From: Microbacterium oleivorans
Lineage (GTDB): Bacteria; Actinomycetota; Actinomycetes; Actinomycetales; Microbacteriaceae
NCBI RefSeq assembly: GCF_001691565.1
Contig: NZ_MAYO01000002.1
Span: 325,376 to 389,375 of the forward strand
DNA length: 64,000 bases
Direction: 5' to 3'
Shown: positions 1-8,140 of the stretch, piece by piece
Layout of the letters: every line of letters starts with the position of its first letter
Position numbering within the stretch: position 1 is the stretch's first letter
Notes under the pieces: model-generated
The model's database searches: none
Told to the model about the DNA's origin: nothing
The model's input: only the letters and a program-made list of their open reading frames with translations
Program-made: the position numbers and the translations under genes

Positions 1-521
1 TGATCCTCGGTACCGCGTCCCGCGCCGATCACGTCGCGGCGGGCGGGGAAGCCGCAGACTTCCTGCCGGATCTCCCGCCGGGTCGTGGTCGTCTCGGACG
101 AACCCTGGTGCAAGTCGTCGATGCGGGTCCGGTCGAGGAGGACCCACAGGCGGCGCTGCCACCGTCCTGGCAGCCTGGCCGGCGTCCCGCCGCCGTCGTC
201 CTTCCCACCGGACCCCGGTCGCGTCGGCTGACCGCCGCGTGGGAGAGAGTCGGCGTCACCGTGACTCCGGTCGGTGCGAACGCGAGCCTCGAGCGGGGCG
301 GCGTGCTGGTCGGTCCGCCCGACGCATGGCTCGGTCAGTGGCGTCTGCTCGCGGCGGCCCGAGCCGATGCCGACCTCGTCATCGACGCCGCGTGCGCGAA
401 CGAGTACCGCTCGCTCGTGGGATCCCGAGATCTGCCTCCGTTCGTCCTGCCGGGAGCCGGGCGCGCGTGGCTGCATGCTCCCGAGCGCCCGGTGCGGCGG
501 GTGATCCTCGAGGAGTCGTAG
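1..521 (+). CDS. C-terminal end of a probable FtsK/SpoIIIE-type ATPase (partial)
   Basis: An open frame enters from the left edge and stops at 519-521, giving about 172 C-terminal residues, so its start is not visible. The visible part has no Walker motif. It has a pattern common at the end of actinobacterial FtsK/SpoIIIE-domain proteins: a segment near residues 26-40 (GRGRLGRTLVQV) resembling the strand in which these proteins discard a nucleotide-binding subunit, then an alpha/beta segment with GVLVGPPDAWLGQW, and an end of the form LPGAGRAWLHAPERPVRR. The family assignment is inference from overall style. It converges on the asparaginase gene with an 18-base gap. Confidence 0.4.
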   Translation, partial: ILGTASRADHVAAGGEAADFLPDLPPGRGRLGRTLVQVVDAGPVEEDPQAALPPSWQPGRRPAAVVLPTGPRSRRLTAAWERVGVTVTPVGANASLERGGVLVGPPDAWLGQWRLLAAARADADLVIDAACANEYRSLVGSRDLPPFVLPGAGRAWLHAPERPVRRVILEES

Positions 522-539
522 CCCGTGTATCGATGCGGC

Positions 540-1529
540 TCAGACGGTGGGGCGGATGACGCCGACGTCCCGGCCGCCGCCGGCGACCGTCAGCGGCAGG
601 TCGCCGAGGGTACGGGCGACATCCGCCGCCTGCAACGCGCCCGCCCGCACGAGCAGCGTCAACGCCGTGACGACTCCCGCGCGGTTGCTGCCGTCGAGCA
701 CCTTCAGGACGACCGTCGTTCCGTCCGGCGCCACGATCGACATGACGCCCTCCGCGCCGTGCTTGGCGAACACGCCGAGCCGTTCCGTCACGATCGAATC
801 GGGCTGGCCCGGACCCTGGATCACCCACGGGTGCTCGCGGACCGCGCGCACCAGAGCGCCGGCACTGCGGTGCAGGGCGAACGGCGAACGCTCCGATGAG
901 GCTCCTATGCGGTGGACGGCCCGCGCGAGCGCCGCGAGGCTCATCGCGTGAACCGGCGCGCCGCATCCATCGATCGCCGTCGCCGTGATCTTCGTGCCGG
1001 TCAACCGCTCGACGACCTCGCGGGTGTGGAGCTGGAGCGGATGCTGCGGGTCGAGGTAGGTCGCCATGTCCCAGCCGTTGACGTGGCAGGCCAGGAGCAT
1101 CGCCGCGTGCTTGCCCGAGCAGTTCATCCGCACGCGCTGGGGACCGATGAGTTCGCGCGTCATCTCATCACGAGCGGCGGCATCACCGGGCCAGGAGGGC
1201 GGGCACAGCAGTGCGTCCTCCGCAACGCCCGCCGCGCTCAGGATGTCGGTCACGAGAGCAACATGTCGGTCGGTGCCGGAATGGCTCGCCGTGGCGACGG
1301 CGAGGTGCGCTCCCTCCAGTGCAGCGCCCGCCGAGACGCTGGCGAGAGCCTGCATCGGCTTGAGCGCGGATCGCGGCAGTATCGGAGACTCGACGTCGCC
1401 GAGCGAAGAGACGACGCCTCCGTCGGGGTCGAGCACGATCGCCGAACCCGCGTGGCGGGACTCGACGAAACCGCTCCGCTCGACGACGGCGAGTTCGACG
1501 GCATCCGTCACGGCGAAGGTTCCAGGCAC
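540..1529 (-). CDS. L-asparaginase II family protein (asparaginase, PF06089 type)
   Basis: The 329-residue protein matches the thermolabile asparaginase family, which hydrolyses asparagine to aspartate and ammonia and is unrelated in sequence to the E. coli AnsA/AnsB fold. Landmarks are SALKPMQAL near residue 55, ASHSGTDRHV near 83, NCSGKHAAML near 136 and the glycine-rich end PLTVAGGGRDVG. The GTG start at 1529 is chosen because a TAGGCT box (1536-1541 on the minus strand) lies exactly six bases upstream, the leaderless arrangement seen at many genes here. It is a monocistronic gene between two plus-strand genes. Family assignment is firm; substrate is from family knowledge. Confidence 0.85.
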   Translation of the reverse strand: MPGTFAVTDAVELAVVERSGFVESRHAGSAIVLDPDGGVVSSLGDVESPILPRSALKPMQALASVSAGAALEGAHLAVATASHSGTDRHVALVTDILSAAGVAEDALLCPPSWPGDAAARDEMTRELIGPQRVRMNCSGKHAAMLLACHVNGWDMATYLDPQHPLQLHTREVVERLTGTKITATAIDGCGAPVHAMSLAALARAVHRIGASSERSPFALHRSAGALVRAVREHPWVIQGPGQPDSIVTERLGVFAKHGAEGVMSIVAPDGTTVVLKVLDGSNRAGVVTALTLLVRAGALQAADVARTLGDLPLTVAGGGRDVGVIRPTV

Positions 1530-1590
1530 CCGTCCAGCCTACCCAGCCGGCTCCACCCTCCCGCGGCCCCGACCGTGCGAGACTGGCCGC

Positions 1591-2061
1591 GTGCACGACG
1601 AACACCACTACCGGGTGAATGCCCGCTGGACCGGAGACCGGGGCACCGGAACAAGCGGGTACCGCGAGTACGACCGCGACGTGACACTGCGCGTCGACGG
1701 CAAGCCGGAGCTCCTCGCGTCGAGCGATCGACCGTTCCGCGGCGACCGGTCCCGCTGGAACCCCGAGGATCTGCTCCTCGCCGCGCTGTCGGAATGCCAC
1801 CTGCTGTCGTATCTGCATGCCTGCGTCACGGCGGGCGTGGTCGTGACCGCCTACGAGGACGATGCGACGGGAATCATGGTCCTCGACGGCAGGGGTGGTG
1901 GTGCGTTCCGGGTGGTCACACTCCACCCACGCGTCACGGTCGCCGATGAGGCGATGATCCCCGCCGCCGAGGCGGCGCACCGCCAGGCCAACGAGTGGTG
2001 CTTCATCGCGAACTCGGTCAACTTCCCCGTGCGCCATGAGGCGGTCGTCACAGCGGGGTGA
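1591..2061 (+). CDS. OsmC family peroxide-resistance protein
   Basis: This 156-residue protein has the OsmC/Ohr-like layout: an N-terminal beta region containing SGYREYDRDVTL, then NPEDLLLAALSECHLLSYL, and a C-terminal HRQANEWCFIANSV segment. Family members reduce organic hydroperoxides with a cysteine in the central helix; the candidate here is Cys69 in SECH, with a second cysteine at 78. It is closer to the OsmC-like/YhfA branch than to Ohr. The GTG start at 1591 gives a full-length protein; a weak GAGACT box sits six bases upstream. It converges with the acyltransferase gene, 21 bases away. Confidence 0.8.
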   Translation: MHDEHHYRVNARWTGDRGTGTSGYREYDRDVTLRVDGKPELLASSDRPFRGDRSRWNPEDLLLAALSECHLLSYLHACVTAGVVVTAYEDDATGIMVLDGRGGGAFRVVTLHPRVTVADEAMIPAAEAAHRQANEWCFIANSVNFPVRHEAVVTAG

Positions 2062-2082
2062 CCTCCGGCTGCCGCGCCGTCG

Positions 2083-2862
2083 TCAGCGACGCTCGTGGGG
2101 GAGGACCTGCTTGAGACGCTCGACCGGGTTCTGCGCGGGCACCTCGTTGTAGGTGCCGGCGAGTTCCTGACCCGACAGAGCGTGGATCGCCGTCATGATG
2201 TCGTCGGTCGCCTGGCGCCGCGCACGGCCCGACGACGCCGCACCGTGGTGCGAGAGGTCGATCGGTTCGCCGTAGCGGATCGTCACGCGCGGGGACAGGC
2301 GCGGCCACTTCGCACCCACCGGCATCGCGTCGTTGGTCCCCACGATCCCGACGGGAACGACCTTGGCCCCGGTCTCGAGGGCGAGGAACGCCACGCCGGT
2401 CCGCCCCTTGTAGAGACGTCCGTCGAGGGACCGCGTGCCTTCGGGGTAGAGCGCGATGGCCTTGCCGGACTGCAGGATGCGGCGCTGCTGATCCAGGGCG
2501 TCGAGGGCGGCCTGGCCCGCACCGCGCTGCACAGGAGTGGCACCCAGAGCGCGGAAGAAGCGGTTGCTGATCCACCCCTTCATGCCGGTGCCGTCGAAAT
2601 AGCTCGATTTGGCGAGGAAGTACACGGGACGCGGAGCGAACAGCGGCAGCACGAACGAGTCGATGAAGCTCAGGTGGTTGCTGGCGAGGATGATCGGGCC
2701 GGACCGGGGGATGTTGTTCGCGCCCTCGATACGGGGGCGGTAGATCAAGCGGGCGAGCGGCCCGAATCCCCATCGCACGAGGTAGTAGAGACCGCCGGCG
2801 CGGGCGAGTTCATCGGCGGACGACTCGGCGGAGGTCTCGGGTGGAGTCGGCGCTTCGGTCAC
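2083..2862 (-). CDS. 1-acyl-sn-glycerol-3-phosphate acyltransferase (PlsC family)
   Basis: The protein (259 residues) carries the catalytic motif NHLSFIDS (HX4D) near residue 62 and the substrate motif YPEGTRS near residue 137, both diagnostic for the LPLAT/PlsC superfamily that makes phosphatidic acid at the inner face of the membrane. A hydrophobic stretch GLYYLVRWGFGPLARLIY precedes the catalytic domain. I place the start at GTG 2862 (VTEAPTPPE...), since longer forms run into an Arg-rich tract that looks non-coding. The last 30 residues (NEVPAQNPVERLKQ) are a typical actinobacterial tail. It could acylate lysophosphatidate or a related acceptor; the sequence does not decide. Confidence 0.85.
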   Translation of the reverse strand: MTEAPTPPETSAESSADELARAGGLYYLVRWGFGPLARLIYRPRIEGANNIPRSGPIILASNHLSFIDSFVLPLFAPRPVYFLAKSSYFDGTGMKGWISNRFFRALGATPVQRGAGQAALDALDQQRRILQSGKAIALYPEGTRSLDGRLYKGRTGVAFLALETGAKVVPVGIVGTNDAMPVGAKWPRLSPRVTIRYGEPIDLSHHGAASSGRARRQATDDIMTAIHALSGQELAGTYNEVPAQNPVERLKQVLPHERR

Positions 2863-3006
2863 CAGAAGAGGGTACTGCCAAACCCATGCACGTCTGGACA
2901 TGACGGATGAGCCGGTCCGCGGACGATTCCGGTCCCGACTCACACCCCGGACAAAAGAACCTGGGGGAGGATGGAGCGACTCCCCGTATCTCTGTGAGGT
3001 TCTCCC

Positions 3007-3966
3007 GTGCGTCTTCGTCCCCTTGCCGCCTTGTCCGCCGCTGCTGCGGCCGTCCTCATCCTGGCCGGGTGCGCCGCAGGTCAGGGCTCCGCTCAGCCCA
3101 CCGGGACCGCGGCCGCCGACCTCTGCGCCGCGGCGGCTCCTTCCGGCTCGGCATCCGACTCCGTCAAGGTCGACGGTGACGCCGGCAAGCCGTCGAAAGC
3201 GACGTTCACGACCCCGTTGGAGCCGAAGAAGCTCGAAGTGACCGTGCTCGACGAGGGCAAGGGGGAGTCGGTCAAGCCCGGCGAGTTCGTTTCGTACGCG
3301 ATGACCGCTTACAACGCGAAGACCGGCGACGAGTTGGCCACCGTCGGCTACAAGTCCGGCGAGTTCCTGCCCTCCCAGCTGTCGGCGGACTCGGTCCTCG
3401 GCCAGGTGTTCGGGTGCGGCAAGATCGGGAAGCGCGTCGTCGCCACGTTCCCCGCGACCGACAAGGCTCAGGCCGAGGTCTACGTGCTCGACCTGCTCGG
3501 CACCGTGCCGACCGCGGCATGGGGTGAGCCCCAGGAGGCGCCCGCGAACCTCCCGAAGGTCGCTCTCGCCGACAACGGTTCCCCGAAGATCACGATCCCC
3601 GAGGGTGAGGACCCGCCGACCGAGACCGAGCTCGCCGTCCTGAAGAAGGGCGATGGCTACACCGTCAAGAAGGGCGACTACGCCCTCATCCAGTACACGG
3701 GCGTGCGGTGGTCCAACGGCGCGACATTCGACTCGACGTGGGACAAGGGGACGCCGATCGCGTACCCCACGACGCAGTATGTGGCGGGATTCCAGAAAGC
3801 CCTCGAGGGTCAGACCGTGGGATCTCAGGTCCTCGTCGTGATTCCGCCGGCCGAAGGCTACGGGGAGGGCAAGATCAACGAGACCGACCTGAAGGGCGAG
3901 ACGATCGTCTTCGTCGTCGACATCCTCGGGGCGCAGTCGCCCACGGCCGGCTCTCCCGAAGAGTGA
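3007..3966 (+). CDS. FKBP-type peptidyl-prolyl cis-trans isomerase, lipoprotein
   Basis: A 319-residue exported lipoprotein. The first 22 residues form a lipoprotein signal peptide ending in the lipobox LAGC (Cys22 lipidated). Two tandem FKBP-like halves follow: a degenerate one (about 60-165) and a better-preserved C-terminal one (about 205-310) with [35 protein letters not shown] and a closing FVVDIL strand. FKBPs isomerise X-Pro bonds; a surface-anchored one in a Gram-positive probably helps fold secreted proteins. The start is GTG 3007, the only position that gives an intact signal peptide. A strong hairpin follows its stop. Confidence 0.87.
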   Translation: MRLRPLAALSAAAAAVLILAGCAAGQGSAQPTGTAAADLCAAAAPSGSASDSVKVDGDAGKPSKATFTTPLEPKKLEVTVLDEGKGESVKPGEFVSYAMTAYNAKTGDELATVGYKSGEFLPSQLSADSVLGQVFGCGKIGKRVVATFPATDKAQAEVYVLDLLGTVPTAAWGEPQEAPANLPKVALADNGSPKITIPEGEDPPTETELAVLKKGDGYTVKKGDYALIQYTGVRWSNGATFDSTWDKGTPIAYPTTQYVAGFQKALEGQTVGSQVLVVIPPAEGYGEGKINETDLKGETIVFVVDILGAQSPTAGSPEE

Positions 3967-3969
3967 TCG

Positions 3970-3997
3970 ATCGGCGGGCGCTCCGGCGCCCGCCGAT
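3970..3997 (+). terminator. Hairpin terminator after the FKBP gene
   Basis: A perfect 12-bp GC-rich stem (3970-3981 pairing with 3986-3997) with a TCCG loop begins three bases after the FKBP stop codon. There is no T tract, as is usual for actinobacterial hairpin terminators. Its 3' end touches the TAGGGT -10 box of dxr (3997-4002), so termination of one gene and the promoter of the next are packed together. Confidence 0.65.
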
Positions 3998-4009
3998 AGG
4001 GTGAGGACC

Positions 4010-5092
4010 ATGCGACGCATCCTGATCCTGGGCTCCACTGGTTCGATCGGGACGCAGGCTCTCGATGTCATCCGCGCGAACCGCGACCGGTTCGAGGTCG
4101 TCGGGCTCGCGGCCGGCCGTGACCGCGACGCGATGGCGGCGCAGGCCGAGGAGTTCGGCGTAGCCGAGACGGCGCTGGGTGCGGCCGACGCCGAACGGCT
4201 CGTCCGCAGCGTCGAGGCCGACGTCGTCGTCAACGGCATCACCGGATCCGTGGGACTCGGGCCGACCCTCGCGGTCCTCGAGTCGGAAGCCGTACTCGCG
4301 CTCGCCAACAAGGAATCCCTCATCGTGGGCGGGCCGCTCGTGACGAAGCTCGCGGCCCCCGGCCAGATCGTCCCGGTGGATTCGGAGCACTCCGCGATCG
4401 CTCAGTGCCTTCGATCGGGAGACACGGCGGAGGTGCGCAGGCTCGTCCTCACCGCCTCCGGCGGACCGTTCCGAGGACGCACACGTGATCGGCTGCACGA
4501 TGTGACCCCCCACGAGGCTCTCGCGCATCCCACCTGGGACATGGGACGCGTCGTGACGACCAACTCCGCGACGCTCGTCAACAAGGGTCTCGAGGTCATC
4601 GAAGCGCACCTCCTCTTCGGCGTCCCGTACGACAGAATCGATGTCACGGTCCACCCGCAGTCGATCGTCCACTCGATGGTCGAGTTCGTCGACGGGTCGA
4701 CGATCGCGCAGGCATCCCCTCCCGACATGCGCCTGCCGATCTCCCTGTCGCTCGACTGGCCGCACCGGATCGGCGGGGTCGGCGTCCCGCTCGACTGGAC
4801 GGCCGCGGCGACCTGGACGTTCGAGCCGCTCGACGCCGACGCCTTCCCCAGCGTCGCGCTCGCCAAGCAGGTCGGGGTCGCCGGGGCGACCTACCCCGCC
4901 GTCTTCAACGCGGCCAACGAGCAGGCCGTCGACGCGTTCCACGAGGGCGCCCTTCCGTTCCTCGGCATCGTCGACACGATCTCGCGGGTCGTCGACGCCC
5001 ACGATGCCCCGAGCGAGCTGACGCGCGAATCGCTCGCCGACGCCGAGCAGTGGGCGCGCGAGGCGGCGGATCGGATCATCGCCGAGCGCTGA
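4010..5092 (+). CDS. dxr: 1-deoxy-D-xylulose 5-phosphate reductoisomerase
   Basis: The 360-residue enzyme commits carbon to the MEP isoprenoid pathway by rearranging and reducing DXP to 2-C-methyl-D-erythritol 4-phosphate with NADPH. The NADPH-binding loop [14 protein letters not shown] starts at residue 8; NKESLIVGG, the metal/substrate motif VDSEHSAI, the flexible loop [10 protein letters not shown] and the [10 protein letters not shown] motif are all present. I choose ATG 4010 rather than GTG 4001 because 4001 lies inside the likely -10 box TAGGGT (3997-4002), which leaves seven bases to the ATG. The next gene is convergent. The pathway partner ispG lies 6.5 kb downstream. Confidence 0.95.
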   Translation: MRRILILGSTGSIGTQALDVIRANRDRFEVVGLAAGRDRDAMAAQAEEFGVAETALGAADAERLVRSVEADVVVNGITGSVGLGPTLAVLESEAVLALANKESLIVGGPLVTKLAAPGQIVPVDSEHSAIAQCLRSGDTAEVRRLVLTASGGPFRGRTRDRLHDVTPHEALAHPTWDMGRVVTTNSATLVNKGLEVIEAHLLFGVPYDRIDVTVHPQSIVHSMVEFVDGSTIAQASPPDMRLPISLSLDWPHRIGGVGVPLDWTAAATWTFEPLDADAFPSVALAKQVGVAGATYPAVFNAANEQAVDAFHEGALPFLGIVDTISRVVDAHDAPSELTRESLADAEQWAREAADRIIAER

Positions 5093-5099
5093 TCGGGCC

Positions 5100-6674
5100 T
5101 CAGCCGGAGACCGGCCACCCCGCCAGACGCAGGGCGTTCTGCGCGGCGCCCGCCGCGTCGAAGGGCGTCCGCACGCCGCGGATCTCGCGGTAGTGCTGAT
5201 GTCCCGGCCCCGCCCAGAGGATCGCATCCCCGTCGCCAGCCAATGACACAGCCGTGGCGATCGCATCTTCGGGGGGCGTCACTTCGTGGATGACCGCATC
5301 GGGTTTCGCGGCGCGGGCTCCATCGATCAGAGCGTGTCGAATCGTCGCAGGATCCTCGGAACGAGGGTGCTGGTCCGTGACGACCAGGATGTCGCTGCCG
5401 AGGGCCGCGACGGCACCCATATCGGCACGCTTGGTCGTGTCGCGATCGCCGTTGGCACCGCACACCATGATCACGCGCCCGGGCGTGACGCGCCGCACGG
5501 CGTCGAGGGTCTTGGCGAATGCGTCCGGGGAGTGGCCGAAGTCGAGGTAGAGCGCAGGTCCCCGGTCACCCGACAGTCGCTGGATGCGGCCGGGAAGATG
5601 CGCGTCGATCCGCCGCCCGTCGAGGAGTTCCACCAGGGCGGCCCAGTCCCAGCCGGCCTCGAGCAGCATCACGATCGCGAGGCCGGCGTTCGAGGCCATG
5701 TGCGGGCCGATCACCGGGACGGTGGTCGTGAGCGCTCCGGCGCTGCCCGTGAGCGTGAACATGGTGCCCTCGGGCGTCTCCGAGTCGATCTCGACCCGCC
5801 AGTCGGCGGCGACGGTCGGGTCCTCGGCGATCGCGGGGGTGAGCACGGTAGTGACCGGGATGCCGGTGGTCGCCGCGATCTCGATGCCCGCCGGCTGGTC
5901 GACGCAGATGACGGCCCGACGTGCGCGAGTCGCTGTGAAGAGCGCAGCCTTGGCGGCGAGATACTCGCCCATGTCTCCGTAGTCGTCGAGGTGATCGTGC
6001 GACAGGTTGGTGAATCCGGCGACGTCGAAGTGCAGTCCGTCGACGCGATGGCGCGTGAGCGCCTGGGCGCTCACCTCGACGAGGATCGCCTGCACGTCGC
6101 GCTCGCGCATGAGGCCGATGAGGGCATGCATCTCGGACGCCTCGGGCGTCGTCAACCGCGACGGGATCACCTCGCCGGCGATGTGACGCTCCGCGGTCGA
6201 GGACAAGCCCGTGACGACGCCGAGGCCGTGCAGCATCCCCTCCATGAGGTGGGTGACGCTCGTCTTGCCGTTCGTGCCGGTGACCGCCAGAAGCGGGGGG
6301 AGGGCGGCATCCGCTCCCGTCCCGTAGACGAGGGCGGACAGGTCGCCGAGGACAGCGCGCGGGTCGTCGACCACGAGGACGGGGACATGGGCGTCGGGCA
6401 GGAGTGCGGCTCCGGCGGCGTCCGTCACGACCGCGACAGCGCCCTGGGCGATCGCGTCGGCGGCGAACTCCGCGCCGTGACGGTGCACGCCCCGGACGGC
6501 GACGAACAGCTCGCCGGGACGGAGATCCGCCGTGGCGAGGGTCACTCCACGGACCGCGACGCCGTCGAGGTCCGTGCTCCCGTCGATGCCCAGATGGGCT
6601 GCGACGTCGGCGAGGGGCACGGCCTTCGGAGCCGACGGCCGGAGGACGGGTGGCGGAGCGGAGGGGTTCTGCAT
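5100..6674 (-). CDS. Divergent MurE-like Mur ligase
   Basis: A 524-residue Mur ligase with the MurE three-domain order: N-terminal UDP-binding-type domain (about 18-115), central ATPase domain with P-loop GTNGKTS and the lysine of AAKAALF that is carbamylated in MurE, and a C-terminal domain. Several MurE signatures differ: the usual EVSSHGL is EVSAQAL, YAHTPD is FGHSPD, and the amino-acid-selecting DNPR loop reads DQHPR. MurE adds the third residue of the peptidoglycan stem. No other dcw-cluster gene is nearby, so this may be an accessory paralogue rather than the main MurE. The ATG at 6674 is the only reasonable start. Family is sure; substrate is not. Confidence 0.75.
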   Translation of the reverse strand: MQNPSAPPPVLRPSAPKAVPLADVAAHLGIDGSTDLDGVAVRGVTLATADLRPGELFVAVRGVHRHGAEFAADAIAQGAVAVVTDAAGAALLPDAHVPVLVVDDPRAVLGDLSALVYGTGADAALPPLLAVTGTNGKTSVTHLMEGMLHGLGVVTGLSSTAERHIAGEVIPSRLTTPEASEMHALIGLMRERDVQAILVEVSAQALTRHRVDGLHFDVAGFTNLSHDHLDDYGDMGEYLAAKAALFTATRARRAVICVDQPAGIEIAATTGIPVTTVLTPAIAEDPTVAADWRVEIDSETPEGTMFTLTGSAGALTTTVPVIGPHMASNAGLAIVMLLEAGWDWAALVELLDGRRIDAHLPGRIQRLSGDRGPALYLDFGHSPDAFAKTLDAVRRVTPGRVIMVCGANGDRDTTKRADMGAVAALGSDILVVTDQHPRSEDPATIRHALIDGARAAKPDAVIHEVTPPEDAIATAVSLAGDGDAILWAGPGHQHYREIRGVRTPFDAAGAAQNALRLAGWPVSG

Positions 6675-6714
6675 GGTCCCCCCATCATCGCACCCGGCCT
6701 CCGGCCGGCCCCGG

Positions 6715-7401
6715 TCAGACCTTGCGGCGGTTCAGGATCGCGACGACGAGCGCGGCAGCGCCGAGGACGAGCGCGCCGCCGCCGAGCCACGTCGCGATCG
6801 GGTCGGTCGAGGTCGTGTCGGTCGCAGCCGGCGCGGCAGCCGCGTGCTCGTCGTGATCGCCGTCGTCATGGTGGTCCGACGATGCCGACGAGGCGGCGCC
6901 GACCGCGACGACCGGCGCGGGCGACTCGAGCGTCTCGGGGTCCTCGCCGTCCTTCGCGACCTGGTTCCACTCGGTCTCGCCGGTCACGCACTTCTGCGTG
7001 ACCGGGAAGGCGATGTCGGTGCCGCCGACCTTCGACGAGAAGAGCGCGTCGAAGGAGGCGGAAGCCGCGAGGCCGTTCTCGATCGGGGTGATGGCGGTGT
7101 AGGTCACCTGGGTGGGCACGTTGTTCTCGCCGAGGACGCGGCTGACTCTCCACACGCCGTCGACGACGGGAGTGACGTTGTCGACTCCCTGAGGGATGTC
7201 GAAGACGAGGGCCGTGGTCGCCGCGCCGTCGCAGCCGTGGCTGAAGGAGAACTCCAACCGGGAGGTCGCACCGGCGGCGGCTCCGTCGGCATGGACGTGG
7301 ACGTGGGCGGATGCCGCGAGCGGAGCGGCGAGGACGAGGGCACCGCCGAGGGCGAGGCCGGTGAGGGTGAGCGCCGAACGGCGCGCGGAACGAGTGGTCA
7401 T
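6715..7401 (-). CDS. YcnI-family (DUF1775) copper-associated membrane-anchored protein
   Basis: A 228-residue protein with a Sec signal peptide (about 1-32, cleavage after AASAH), a YcnI domain (about 33-165) and one C-terminal membrane helix (WLGGGALVLGAAALVVAIL) followed by NRRKV. YcnI proteins bind Cu(II) through the mature N-terminal histidine; here the mature chain would begin HVHVHADG. A second His/Asp-rich stretch (DHHDDGDHDEH) lies just before the anchor. The final stretch is a membrane anchor, not an LPXTG signal. It follows the membrane gene at 7479-8057 by 77 bases and is probably co-transcribed. Copper binding is inferred from the family. Confidence 0.82.
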   Translation of the reverse strand: MTTRSARRSALTLTGLALGGALVLAAPLAASAHVHVHADGAAAGATSRLEFSFSHGCDGAATTALVFDIPQGVDNVTPVVDGVWRVSRVLGENNVPTQVTYTAITPIENGLAASASFDALFSSKVGGTDIAFPVTQKCVTGETEWNQVAKDGEDPETLESPAPVVAVGAASSASSDHHDDGDHDEHAAAAPAATDTTSTDPIATWLGGGALVLGAAALVVAILNRRKV

Positions 7402-7478
7402 TGTCGAGGTCTCCCTGAAAGATGCGGGACCGTGCCCGCGAGCGAATGGTGAGCGAGGCCGCCGGTTCGGCGGGAGGC

Positions 7479-8057
7479 TCACCGTGGGGGACCGCGGCGG
7501 GAGAGGTCGGCGAGGAGGAGCCGCGGCCGGAGGCGCGGCGGCTGCGGGAGGGCCGCCGCGGGCGCCGGTGTCGGGAAAAGCGGTGCGGGTGCGGTGGGAC
7601 GAAGGAGGTGACGGATGCCGTGTGCCACGGCGCGCAGCATCCGCTCTCCGTGGCACACGGCCGCCGCGGTTACGAGCGCGGCGACGACGTGAGCGGCCAG
7701 CATGCCGGTGCCGGTCGCCATGCCTGTTCCCGTGGGCGGGCCGAGGATCAGCAGGCCGTGGTGGTGCGTCGCCCCACCCGCCTGCGGGACCACGTCCCCC
7801 ACCAGTGCGAACGCACCGTGCAGGATCGCCTGAGCGGTCACGACCGCCAGGCCCGTACGGAATGCTCCCGGGCGCGAGCCCACGATCGCGAGGGCGACGG
7901 GCCAGGCCAGCAGTGCCACGGTGAGCACGAGCCACGGTGCGGGCGGTGCGCCGCCGCCGAGCGTGTGCGCGGCGGCGGCGGTGAGGGTCGCGATCGCCGC
8001 AGCCCCGCCCGCCCGCACGACGCGTGTGCGACGCGAGTCGACGGGGCGGAGGATCAC
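7479..8057 (-). CDS. Small multi-helix membrane protein, paired with YcnI
   Basis: An unrecognised 192-residue protein with about four membrane helices (around 15-32, 40-58, 65-85, 108-128), an extracytoplasmic-looking His/Met-containing loop (THHHGLLILG then GTGMATGTGM) and a Pro/Arg-rich tail ending RRGPPR. It is clearly related to the protein at 63211-63807: same size, same helix spacing, a HHHGL versus HQHGM loop, HGERMLR versus RGERTALR, and similar tails. Both copies precede a membrane-associated partner gene (YcnI here, PepSY there), suggesting a role in copper or other metal handling. The GTG start at 8057 has TAGGCT six bases upstream. Function unknown. Confidence 0.7.
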   Translation of the reverse strand: MILRPVDSRRTRVVRAGGAAAIATLTAAAAHTLGGGAPPAPWLVLTVALLAWPVALAIVGSRPGAFRTGLAVVTAQAILHGAFALVGDVVPQAGGATHHHGLLILGPPTGTGMATGTGMLAAHVVAALVTAAAVCHGERMLRAVAHGIRHLLRPTAPAPLFPTPAPAAALPQPPRLRPRLLLADLSRRGPPR

Positions 8058-8140
8058 CCCTCCAGCCTAGATCGGCTGCGTCGAGACCGCGGCGGGGGCG
8101 GTCATCGCCGGTTCATAGTGAGCGGGGGTAGCGTCGGCTC

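Noticed and set aside
2083..4323. A 746-residue minus-strand frame extending the acyltransferase through the FKBP and dxr genes
   Set aside because: The N-terminal 480 residues are an antisense shadow of two well-supported genes; the acyltransferase itself begins at GTG 2862.
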